Positions 22,887 to 33,563 of a stretch of 64,000 bases of DNA are shown in pieces. The notes beneath the pieces are model-generated. The model made no database searches, was not told the origin of the DNA, and saw nothing but the letters and a program-made list of their open reading frames with translations. Source of the DNA: Neckera pumila (Eukaryota > Streptophyta > Bryopsida > Hypnales > Neckeraceae); contig OZ018417.1 of assembly GCA_963969595.1 (NCBI GenBank), forward strand, positions 14,014,501 through 14,078,500, given 5' to 3'. Numbering within the stretch: position 1 is the first letter of the stretch; each line of letters starts with the position of its first letter. The translations under genes and the position numbers were made by a program.

Positions 22887-23519
22887 TTAACCCCTAAATG
22901 CCCAAGGCCTGTTTTGGGCTTCCTGGAATTTACTCTAAATTGAACAAAATGCCAACATTTTGATAAGTTGTATCAATTTTTTTGAATTGTAACCATACAA
23001 ATTCAAAGTGGACATGTTAGAGATCTCATAAGAAAAGAAAACACAACAATATCACTTATGGAGGGAAAGATTATACTGTTTGACCATGAGGGTGCTAAAA
23101 TTGTAAAATCTTTCAATCTTCTTTATACAAGTCAAATCTAAAAAGTTGGTGACCAAAAAAATATGAGGTTAAAGGGCCTAACTTGTATAACCCCGATCAA
23201 TTTATGGCTTCTTAAAATCTACTCTACAATTTTTTTAAATGAATTTTGAATGTGATTTTTCCTCCAAGATCTAGTGTACTTGAGGCTCATTTCCAAGAGC
23301 TACGGGAAGTCAAGATTGCAATGGGTACCCTTTTACCTAAACTTGAATAGAAAAATCACTATCATTTATTTTCAAGATCAGATTTGTGATGCTAAAATTA
23401 GACTTCAAGAAGAACTTTCTAAAAATATAAATTACTAAAAATAGCAACTTGATTAGGTTTCCTTTAACTTCAAGCTTTGCAAACACCAGATTTGGGTGCC
23501 TTGGGCATTTAGGGGTTAA
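22887..23519. mobile_element. TTAA-flanked TIR element E3
   Basis: 633 bp with a perfect inverted repeat of 22 bases beginning TTAACCCCTAAATGCCCAAG at each end, the clearest member of the family. Its left 100 bp recur at 54090-54190. The interior is AT-rich and non-coding. Confidence 0.9.
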
Positions 23520-24289
23520 GACAACCACGGGGTTAGTTTGTCCAAATAGTATTGTCTTCATCTAGTGTCCTTCATACAAGATAGAGACCATTTTTTTCAT
23601 AATGTATGTATTTTTCATAGCTTCCATATGCCCTATGAAAGAGCTTGCCTTTACAAACTTTGGGGGACCTTTTGTTGGGTTCAAAATTCCTCTAAAGTAA
23701 TTACACCTAAAATTGCGCGCTTCCTAAAATCGCATAATGGATATTCTTGCCTAAAATGTACTCCCATTATTCATATGACTCTATAATTGCTTTAGGACAC
23801 ACCTATTCTCAGCACTTTGGAAATTTGTAGTTTATTCACACAATGTCCAAAAATGCATTCTAAGAGAATCTAGAATCCCCTTTTGACTACCAATGGGAAC
23901 CCATAAATTTTTTTTCAATATAATAGTGAACCATGCTAAATCATGCTAAGTTGCTTAATTGTGCAACTTAAGGTCAGTTACCTTAATGCTAATCTTTTTG
24001 ACATACAGAACTTCTATACTTAAATTTATGAATGTGATTGAACAAACTCTACATGCTAATCTTTTGAGGACCAAGTGCCACCTTGGGGGACACTTGGAGG
24101 TTTGGACAAGTTCCTATGATCTCAATTTCTAGCGTGATTTTTTGATTTTTTTTTTAAAAAAGAAAAAAGAAAAACTTTCTCATAGTGTAATTTTTAATTC
24201 AAGTGGTGCTTTAGGAGCAAAATTTACACTACGCTTAGTCCAAATTGGAACTCATTGTGTAGCACAAAAATAATCACAAAAAATCAAAA
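23520..24289. repeat. Dispersed repeat R2, copy 1, and spacer
   Basis: About 23700-23990 is homologous to about 53320-53620 (shared TTTGTAGTTTATTCACACAA and GCATTCTAAGAGAATCTAGA). No gene recognised in the remainder. Confidence 0.65.
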
Positions 24290-25473
24290 TAAATTAAATT
24301 TTTGTTTATTTCTTCTAGAAAATATTCTTGTCTACTTGGAAAGATTTTATTCATTCTATTTAGACTAGTGATGAGAAAGTTCTAGAGACTCTTGTTTTTT
24401 GAGCAATCAAATTATCTTCTTCAAAAATAAATAATAGGATTCATTCTTTAATTCAATTTTTACAATTGTTCAAGAAAAAAGATTTCACATCGTTTTGTTC
24501 TATTGCTAAAGCAATGTCACTATTGGGATTAGTATGTTTCAATTACATTTTAGATCTATTAACCACCAAAAATTTGATTTTTTTTTCTTAAAGTTTTTTT
24601 TTCTTGTAGATTACATTTTTGTCTACATGTACAGCTTTGATTCAACTTTCCAAAAAAACATTAGGAAATATTTTAGCCCTCCAGAAGGCAGCTAGGGAAT
24701 TGATTTACAGGCCCCCTTTGGTGCAATTTCAGAATAAATAAAAAAATATTTTTTCTTAAAAAAATATGTTTTTTGGAAAAATAAGTTTAAGAAAATAAAA
24801 AATATATTAAAAAAAATAAAAATCTGACATGGCACTACTAGTGCCACATCAGCATCCAATATTTAAATATAAAATAATATAAAATAATAATAATAATAAT
24901 ATTTGATTTTGATTTTTTTCCATAATTGCACCAGGCGGGTGCAAAACTCGCGGTCTTCTGGAGGGTTGTAATTTTTCCTAATGGAAATTTGACATGGTTT
25001 CATTAGCTTGCTAGAACAATCTAACCATGCATTTTAACTCCATTTTAGAGATATTAATAATTTAGATTTTTCTTCTATCTCATATCTACTTCTACTTAAC
25101 AATTTTTTAAAGTATAAAAATTAAATTTTTTTGAATTTCTTCTTCTTAGACTCTCAACTCAATTCTCCACCATAAAGATTTAAACCTCAAAACTCTAAAG
25201 TACAAAAAATTAAAATTAAGAAGGTTCAAAGTCAAATAATCTAGTCTTGCAATGTGTTGAAAAACTTGTTTTTTTCACTTTAAACGCAGATATCTTGTAA
25301 TCTGTGTAGTTAAAAATTTTGAAATTTTTTCCACACATTCTCATACTAGTTAGGTATAAGATCCTATAGTTAGATGTGAAAAAAAACTTTCAAATGTTTT
25401 TATTCTTTACTATAGAAATGCCAATTCAGAGTGTTTTTTGGCAGAAAAAAGGCCTTGGGCCTTTAGGGGTTAA
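24290..25473. mobile_element. TTAA-family element E4 with a nested MITE
   Basis: The right end CCTTTAGGGGTTAA finishes at 25473, and the body is collinear with E1 (for example TCATACTAGTTAGGTATAA and GAAATTTTTTCCACACAT). The left terminus is not identified; homology begins near 24290. MITE member B (24659-24983) interrupts it. Partial repetition of the same body continues at about 25474-25690, suggesting nested insertions. Confidence 0.6.
24659..24983. mobile_element. Palindrome-core MITE family, member B
   Basis: 325 bp between CATTAGG and CCTAATG with inverted ends that include CCCTCCAGAAGG on the left and the CCCTCCAGAAGACCG complement on the right. The core TGACATGGCACTACTAGTGC is followed by CACATCA, a palindrome shared with member C. 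Confidence 0.85.
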
Positions 25474-25697
25474 CAATTTAGATTTTCCTTCTATCTTGTA
25501 CCTACTTCAACTTAAATTTATTTTTAAAGTGTACAAATCAAGTCTCGCTTTTTTGTTTATTTATCCTAGAATTTGAATTCAATTCTTCAACATAATTCTT
25601 TCTAAATCAAAATGTATAGTAGAAATTGTTGAAGTTAAGTGGATTCAAAGTCTTATAATCTGATCATGCTAGGTGCAAAAAATCTTTTCTTTTCACT

Positions 25698-26630
25698 TTA
25701 ATCCCTAAAGGAACAGCATGCGTTTTTTGGTTGTATAGAAAATTTGGGCAGGTACTTGTGACTAGAAATTTCCACCTTTTAGGCTGAAATTTTAATAGAA
25801 GGTGGGCGCAAGGAATATCTTTCATGTGCACTAAATTTTAAGACATTTGGAAATGTGAGTCAAAAGTTATGGCCTAATATGTTACTTTTTTTGGTAACTG
25901 GGCAATCCGAGCAGATCAGGAAAAGTCACTTTTTTCAAAAACAAAAATTTGAAGTTGGTTTTCTAGAGTTATGTACACATAAAAATCTTTGAATCATCCC
26001 ATTTTTATCAATAAGTCAAAAGTTATGAAGATTTTTAGTTTGCAGGCAATTATGGATTCTCTACTCTAAAATAAACTTTGAGGTCCTTTATCTTACTCAA
26101 TTTTCAATATTTTTTGAAAAAAATAAAATCATAGGATGTGGATTATTCATTACAACATTGCTACTATTGGGATTCGCATTTTTCAATTCCATAATTATAT
26201 TCTTGACAATTTAATATTTTGAATCATTCTCTACTACTATCTACTTACTATTTTTTTCCTATATGTTGTACAATTCCAAATGATCTGAAATTTTTCAGAC
26301 ATGTAGCCAACTTATCTAGGAAAAAAATCCAAAGAAGCACCATCATTTTGGACATTTTTTCATTGAAAAGTGAGCTTGTGAAGTGCTACTGCCCTATTTT
26401 TTGTAGGGCCCAAAAAATGGTATTAGTGAATTCAAACGCTTATATCTTGCAATTCACGTCGTGGAAATTTCTGAAATTTTTACCATATGTTCTCAAGTCA
26501 GCATAGTACAAGATCCAATGGTTACATGTGTCAAATTTTTATTTTTTTTCAAAAATTGGGTACTTGAACTAAAAATGGCAATTTTTGAGCGTTTGCGGTG
26601 AAAACATAGTCATGGAACGTTAGGATTTAA
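25698..26630. mobile_element. TTAA-flanked TIR element E5
   Basis: 933 bp. Left end TTAATCCCTAAAGGAACA, right end (reverse complement) TTAAATCCTAACGTTCCA. Length and left sub-terminal sequence resemble E1; left 90 bp resemble 28703-28790. Non-coding. Confidence 0.7.
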
Positions 26631-27658
26631 ACGCTTATATCTTACAATCTATACTCAAATTTTACAAAATCTCATACTAGTTTACTGAAAAATCCTTTAA
26701 TTAGATATGCAAAAAGTGCAAATTTTTAAGATTTTTTCACTTTGCAATACCCAAATGGCAATTGTTTTGAGTGTTTTTTTTAATGATAATAAGGCCTACA
26801 AATTGTGTTGAGAAATGCATGAGTCAATGTTAACTTAATAGCTACCGCTAGCAATGTCACAAATAGCAAATTAAGTAAAGGGAGAGGCCCTCTTCATTGG
26901 GCCTCTCCCAGCGTAAAACCCAATAAACCATTGCCTAGTCTTCCCTCACAATTCTCACAAGGTTGATCCTGTGAGATTAGCCTTGTGAGATCTCATAGTA
27001 GTGATCTTACGGATGTGAGAGGCCCTAACAATGTATTGCACGTCGGTTGACTGGGCTTTACGTGTAGGCTTCATTGTGACTAGTGTGCCCTGTGCCATTG
27101 CCACAAGATAATAAAAGAAAAATAATTTTGTAATTCCTAAAAACTTTGAAATTTAGTATCTTTCATACCGTAGATCCAAATGCCACAAAACAGAGCCTAT
27201 GCACCCCTCTTCTCCCCTCTTTCTGATGGGACCAAGAACGCAACTGGAGGACACACAGTTCCAAAGATCTCATCATAACAAACAAAATAAACAGCCTAAA
27301 GTATGGACTGGTCTATTCAGTCTATGAGTGGTCTAAGGAAGGAAAACCTATGCCCCAGCACAATTTGCAAAGAGCATATTTTTACATATAAAATTCTTTA
27401 TTGATTCTTATTTGCAATTGAAGGGGGATTATGATGCATTTTAATACATCATCTTTAGAAAAAAACTACATAAGTTTTGAAGTTCAAAGTATTTTAGATA
27501 GGTGACCTTAATGGCTTAAATCAACAAAAAATATGATGCTTACTGGTAGTATACAGTCTTATAATTAATATGCTCTTGCTGTTCAAGATATATATGGGCA
27601 TTTCAATGAAAACGTTGTTGAAATTGGATTTCCTATGCAAAAATGATGTAGAGATTTT
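26631..27658. repeat. Intergenic with a perfect hairpin and a diverged R3 copy
   Basis: 26880-26909 is an 11-bp-stem hairpin (GGGAGAGGCCC / GGGCCTCTCCC). About 27070-27300 is a diverged copy of the array unit at 57540-58800: CTAGTGTGCCCTGTGCCATT, then GATCCAAATGCCACAAAAC, then an AACAAACAAAATAAAC tail. No gene. Confidence 0.6.
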
Positions 27659-28592
27659 TTGGCCCCTAAGGTCTCAAGGTCAATTTTTTTGTCAAAAATC
27701 ACTCAAAAATTTCCATTTCTAATGCAAAGAACAAAATTATTAAACAATTTTTTTCTTTGGTGTATCTAACGGTAGGATCTTGTACTAGAATAGTATGAAA
27801 ATGTGTAGAAGAAACTTCATAAACTTTGATTGTATTGATTGCACGATACAAGCATTTAAAGTAGAAAAAATCATTTTTTTTTTCACACCTAGATTGACTA
27901 TATTATAAGACTTTGAATCCATTTAACTTACAAATTTTGCACTTAATTTTTGAGTTAATTTTTTTATTTTGGATAATTGAGTTGACAGCTCTAGAAAAAA
28001 AATTTAATATCCCCCCCCCTTTTGATTTTCATTCTTTAGATCAAACTAGATACAAGATAGAAGGAAGAAGTAAATTTTTAATAGCTCTAAGAATTGAATC
28101 ACACTATTTTCAAATTTGAGATTGTTCTAGAAAGTGAACTAAATTACCATATGTGGATTTTTTTTGTTTTGAACAATTGTGCAAATTGAGTTTAGAATGG
28201 ATCCAGTACTTACATTATTTTCTCAAGAATTTGCTAAGATCTCCAACAAAACAAGATGCTCTATAACTTTCACATCAATTATCCAAATGGAATGAACCAA
28301 ATGTTTCCACATAGAAATAAATTATAATCTATAAGAAATAAATTGTAAATATGTAGATTGTTTTGTTTTGTTTTAATTTTTTTCTATCCACCCCGCTTGT
28401 TTTTTGGTTTGGATGGCATAACTTTTTCTACCAAGCACCTTTTGAAAAAAAGAATATTCTCTTAGAAAACTAATCAATTTTCAAATCTTAGAAAAAAGTT
28501 TCAAAAAAGCATGCCAAAAATTGAGATCATAGGATCTTGCCTAAATCTTTTAAAGTCCCTTGCATGAGGACTCTTTGGACTTTAGAGGTTGA
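27659..28592. mobile_element. Inverted, decayed TTAA-family element E7
   Basis: About 934 bp whose interior is the reverse complement of E1/E4 sequence (for example TACAAGATAGAAGGAAGAA). The ends are eroded: left TTGGCCCCTAAGG, right GGACTTTAGAGGTTGA, with no intact TTAA. It includes a poly-C run at about 28009-28019. Confidence 0.55.
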
Positions 28593-28857
28593 TGTAAGCT
28601 TTTGTCATATAGTAATGACAAAGTATTATAAGAAAAAATAATGATTAATAAATCAAGTTTGTACAATTCTCTTAGGTAGATCAAAGAAGGGATAAAGGAA
28701 GTTTAACTTCTAAAGGACCAACATGCGTTTTTTGGCTATATAGCAATTTTGGGTAGGTACATGTGACTAGAGATTTCCATATTTTTGGCCTAAACCCTAA
28801 ACCCACCCTATTCTATTGGTAATTTCAGATTGCAACTTCAGATGCAATCAATATGGG
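28593..28857. mobile_element. Truncated TTAA-family left end E6
   Basis: TTAA at 28703-28706, then CTTCTAAAGGACCAACATGC and about 80 bp like the left end of E5. Homology stops near 28795 at CTAAACCCTAAACCC. No right end found. Confidence 0.55.
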
Positions 28858-28997
28858 ATATATTGCCATATCCGTATCCATAATATGTATTATGTATCCA
28901 TATCTATATTATGTATTATATATCCGTATCCATATTATGTATTATGTATCTATATCCATATTATGTATTATGTATCCATATCCATATCTATATTCCA
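28858..28997. repeat. Minisatellite, TATGTATTATGTATCCATATC-type units
   Basis: About four to five units of roughly 24-30 bp built from CCATATTATGTATTATGTAT. The open frames through it are artefacts of the repeat. Confidence 0.85.
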
Positions 28998-29395
28998 GAG
29001 TGACGACTATTGATTTTTGGCAAATCAATGGTGTGGGATTTTTGGCAAATGGACGGCATGGGGGGTACTTTTGTTTATTTCTTCCAACATTGGACGGTCA
29101 AGGATTTTCAGGGCGGGGGATAAGGTTGTTTGGTAGGGGCGTTCCCATCTTTTCAGGAAATAGTAATCTATCGGATCTTCTTTCAATCCTTTATTCAATC
29201 CTTGTTGATTGACTACCTTTTTCTAACAACATCATATTCTTGGTTGAATTTCACATTAGTTGAATTTTTTTCCAACACCATTCTCTATTCTATAAACAGC
29301 AAATCAACCCTAATACTCCATCACCACAATCGGAGGGACACAACAAAAAGGGAAGAAATTCAAATCACTTCCCCAATGTCCCATCCATTAGGAAA
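28998..29395. other. Intergenic, no gene recognised
   Basis: Open frames continue from the minisatellite but show no domain. Confidence 0.3.
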
Positions 29396-29664
29396 AATTT
29401 CAACCTTCCAGAAGGCCGCGAGTTTGGCACCCGCCCTGTGCAATTAAGGAAAAAAACAAAAATAAAAAATCATTTTTTAATATTTAAAAATTGGGTGCTG
29501 ACATGGCACTAGTAGTGCCACGTCAGATTTTTTTTTTTTACTATTTTTTTTTTTTTTTTACTTTTTTTTTTTTCAAAAAAAATATTCATTTTGAAATTGC
29601 ACCAAAGGGGTCCCGTAAATCAATTCCTTAGCGGCCTTCTAGAGGGCTGAAATTTTTCCTAATG
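29396..29664. mobile_element. Palindrome-core MITE family, member C
   Basis: 269 bp. Ends CATTAGGAAAAATTTCAACC and the matching complement ending TTTTTCCTAATG. The centre holds TGACATGGCACTAGTAGTGC followed by CACGTCA, an almost perfect palindrome, then long T runs. No clear target duplication. Confidence 0.88.
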
Positions 29665-30985
29665 TAAGACAAGTTACAACTAGAACCTCAACTTCAAATC
29701 CACGGCTCCCCTACCACCATGCAAGTAAGTCATGAATAGAAGTAGTGGTATATGCTCAACTTTCAATAGAATGAGTAAATCCTAAATGGAAATCAATTTA
29801 GTCAAACCATTTTAATGCTAAAAATAAATTATTCTTGACAAAAAAATTGCCTCTAAATTGGTGTGGTGAAGATCCATAAGTATTTTTTGGATATTGACCA
29901 CATAGATAATTTCTTATTGTCTTGACTAATATCTTCTCTTTGGATGCAAATTTCAAATATTAAGTTGAAATAACCATATCTTATAACACATCTAAGTTGG
30001 TCTCCCACTCCTCTCAATGTATGTAAGCCTAGGCAATCATGAAAATTATCCTAAAAATCATGATTTGTCACCTTCCATTGGGTCCATAGTTTACTTCTTA
30101 TTCTAAATTACATTTGAAATCTTACTCAACTTGTATTTTTTTCAAAATGACAACTCGGTATGATTGCACAAAATCTAATCACATTAAATTGTCATCTCCC
30201 TAGTTTGAAGTTTAGGTCCCACTCTTGCAAAAAAGAGGGGATCCACTTTTTTCACCACTTGAGGTGCCTTTTTGAAGAGTTGCAAACATTTTCAGAGCAA
30301 ACTACAATAAATGACAAGAACTGTACAGGAGATCTGCTCCAGGCTCCATTCAGTTCCCAAGCAGCTAACCATCTACTGTACGTGTCACAAAGTCGAGATG
30401 CCAACAAGGTGATATTTACCATATACTAAATTTATAAACCTGGAGTTCTTGAGGGATTGGGCAACAGGGAATACAGGGAACTAAGAGTCTTCCGGACTAA
30501 GGAATTCTTCTAACTTGATGTAAAGTAGAACAGCGAAACCTTTGATCAGCACCTGCCCCTGTTACTCCAAATGTATTACTCAAAACTGGAATGTATTACA
30601 ATAAATTTGTTCTGGAATGTGGGATGACGATTGGCATAGTACTGTAATGACATCTACCATATGATGCCATCTCGTCAATGTTACTAGGATAAAATGAAAG
30701 CACAGAACATGAATCATTGCCTGCAGAGCATTAAAAGAAACACATTCCATGCGCCTATGCATGCAGCAGTTTCTGAAGGATCAGAATTTCAAACGAGGCA
30801 CCTCACTTTCGGTGCAGAAGGAGAAGATTTACATGGTCCATCGAGCAAAATTGTGAATATCTGAACTACAATGCAATCACGGGCTATTACTCAGGAGAGC
30901 TATGAGTCATCCCATGAGTTTTACCGACTAAGTCCTGAATAACCTTGCTAATAACCTAAAAAAAACTTCTACGAAAACAGCGCAC
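29665..30985. other. Intergenic, 3' flank of LTD
   Basis: No gene recognised. The last few hundred bases probably include the LTD 3' UTR. The frame at 30160-30429 has no features. Confidence 0.35.
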
Positions 30986-32283
30986 TCAAGCATTTGCCTT
31001 CAAGCTTTTCACAATAAGCTCCCGAATGACCTCGTTTGCTGCAAGATCTACTGCAGTCTTACCTTGCGCATTCCTCACAGTGCCGTCAGCACCAGCTCCA
31101 ATAAGCTCCTCTACCTTCGGTTGATCACCCTCAGAAGATGCCATCAAGAGAAGGATATCGACAGCGGCGATACCTTGATCGAGCAGGGCATTCATCTTAT
31201 CATAGGTGCCTTCGGTTGCCAGCATTCCCATGTAGTTGAAATACTGTAACAAGCCAAAAGAAATACATTACGGTACACTCAAACCTCTTTTAATCTTCCC
31301 ATCTGAAATGACATAGTTTGAGTGTGTGACAAGCAATCGTAGTGCCACAAGGTCTGCACGATATTCTACAATGTAATCTTAGAGAAGGTCATTTATACAG
31401 AGGAGTGAGTGAAGTGGCCATATGCAATGGGTAGGCTTTTCAATTAAAGTTAACGAAAGGCAAAAATTTAGACTAGTGAGTGTATTAATGAGCAACAACT
31501 GGAAAGTGAAAGCCTACCCATGGTTTTGCTCACCCTAATTGCAAAATTTGCAAAATTCAGAGCAGTCATACAATACCCAAATATAACGTACTTTAGTGTG
31601 TCGAAATCCTCTCAAAAATGGGGTCAAGCCACAAACGAAAAAAATTCCATTATAGTCAATGAAGTCACTCAACAAAAAAAGACAATGGGGAGCAGCCATG
31701 GGACTGAATTCTCTACCAGAGACAAATTTCCATCACAAAGAAAAAAGAAGTTGAGAACAGGGCTATATCTAACATGCAGCTACACTCCAAGAGCCTCTGG
31801 CGCACGCACTGCCTTGCTTTCTCGGTAACAACTTACTCAACCTTCCTAACATGCAGTGTAGATGTACATACATTTTGTCATTGCAACAAAGTGAAGAAAA
31901 AGACCTAAACATAACAGCGGTGAAATTAGCTAAACAAGCCATCGTGAAAAACCCTAGACACCAATCCGTGCAAAATTTCGCTACCCAAATAGTTTTCGAA
32001 CACGTAAACAAACCTGCTCCACATCGTCCTTGTCGAATTCGTCACGACTCTGGCTCCCATAAATTCCGGCCGACTTGGAATCCGACCCGTTGGACCCGAA
32101 TTTGAACCAGGCGGACACGCGGCTCCCGTTCTGCACTCCCAGTCGGCGACTCGATGAGACACTTCCGACGGCACGGTTCATGAAAGAAGTCGAAAGCGAC
32201 CTGGGTCGCGTTGTTGTGGCTGGCTCCACGGATGCTACGAAGGCAGCCGGCACAGACAACGCTGAAGTCTGCAGCAACGCCAT
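30986..32283 (-). CDS. LTD: LTD/GDC1 chloroplast ankyrin protein for LHCP delivery
   Basis: LTD (LHCP translocation defect, also GDC1) is a stromal ankyrin protein that hands light-harvesting proteins from the inner envelope to the chloroplast SRP. Exons: 32014-32283 (ATG at 32283) and 30986-31243, ending TGA; junction GAGCAG|GTTTGT with TTACAG|TAT, phase 0. Length 175 aa, matching what I recall for the Arabidopsis protein. Residues 1-56 are Ser/Arg-rich with few acids, a transit peptide. Then AWFKFGSNGSDSKSAGIYGS and RDEFDKDDVEQ, a signature of the family, followed by an ankyrin-like C-terminal half (VDILLLMASSEGDQPKVEEL, GKTAVDLA). The frame is open upstream to 32481, but the ATG at 32283 gives the expected N-terminus. 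Intact. Confidence 0.95.
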
Positions 32284-32644
32284 AGCTGCTGTGGGGGTGT
32301 CGATGCTTGGGTAAACTTGTGACGAAATGGGGGATATCGATGCAGTGCTTGATGAGGGAACTCTTGCTTGTTCGTCGATGCTGACGAGAGGTGCGAGAGA
32401 AAGAGAGGGCCGGAAAAGCTTGGAAATGGATTGCGAATGGATAAGCGGGGTGGGTGGGTGGGACGGGGCTGTCCAACTCACCTATTTCTCTGACTTGGGA
32501 TTCGTTGGACCTTTTTTACATATCCTCCTGTTCGAAAAATGCACTCATTCATTCAAAGAATTTGATAACTCTCAATTGAATATCTCGGTGATAGGCTTCG
32601 TCCTTCCCGGATTAAGTTGGGTCCACAAGTAAGTCCCCAGATGC
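32284..32644. other. LTD upstream region
   Basis: Presumed LTD promoter and 5' UTR by position; relatively GC-rich to about 32470. No motif assigned. Confidence 0.3.
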
Positions 32645-32804
32645 TTAACCCTTAAAGGAGAAAGCGGTGACCCTTTAAATCATCCTTTTTCATTACCGTG
32701 TGACATCAAATTCCAAGGATGAATAATTGCATTTCTGTCTTATACAGTTTGATTCTCTGTCATTCATCAGCCACAGAGTGGTCTCCTTGTCGTTTAAGGG
32801 TTAA
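32645..32804. mobile_element. Short TTAA-flanked TIR element E9
   Basis: 160 bp. Left end TTAACCCTTAAAGGAGAA, right end (reverse complement) TTAACCCTTAAACGACAA, with TTAA on both sides. It lies about 360 bp upstream of the LTD start codon. Confidence 0.65.
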
Positions 32805-33563
32805 CCGATTAATGTTCTGAACTCCAATCCTAAACAATGAGTAGAGAAGTTCTACCTCATTGTTTAAGGGCTAACCCATTAATGTTCTGAACTCCAATTC
32901 TAAACACTGAATAGAGAAGTTCCAGAGACTTTTTTGAACGTAAACTTCAAAACAAACTTCAAAACAATGCTTGATTTTGAAAAAAATAAATTTTTGTAAA
33001 ATTCAAGAAAGGATTGAAGTGCTTAAAGGTTAATCTTATAAGGACGGCTTGTCACCTTGGAATCATCTTATTTGATACAATGTGAATCATCTACTTTAAA
33101 AAAAACAAAAGTACTCATTGAGGTCAAAGTACTATGCAAAACCTCCCCTTTTTGCACAAAATTCCAAGAATGAACAATTCACTTCTATCTTACGTGGAAG
33201 GACTCTTTGTCATCCATCAGACACTTAGTGTCCGCAGCGGTGTTACATTGTTAAAATATCCATCAAAATTTCTCCCTAGGCTGGAAACCCCCAGAACTGA
33301 ATCTCCTTCAGCACGGAATTACATTTCACAAACGAAACACAAATGAGGTGTGCCAAACATACTTTGCAAGTGTGATAAGTGTGCCACAAGCTATATTATC
33401 GTGGCAAGAGTGCAGGAGGCAAGTGTGCCGGCTATTCCAGAATGTCATTTTAGAGGCCAAATGAAAGGTCTGAGTGAAAATCAAATATGGATCAATTTCA
33501 GATGCAGTGTGAAACAGAGAGACCGTCCTCTCAGAAAAATTTGGCATCCATGATTTGAAATTT
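32805..33563. repeat. Local duplications next to E9
   Basis: A 50-bp block (TTAATGTTCTGAACTCCAAT...) occurs at about 32810 and 32880. A diverged copy of E9 spans about 33026-33250 (AAATTCCAAGAATGAACAAT, GTCATCCATCAGACAC). No gene recognised. Confidence 0.55.

Noticed and set aside
28816..29212. Plus-strand frames rich in Tyr and Ile
   Set aside because: They read through the minisatellite at 28858-28997; repetition keeps several frames open.
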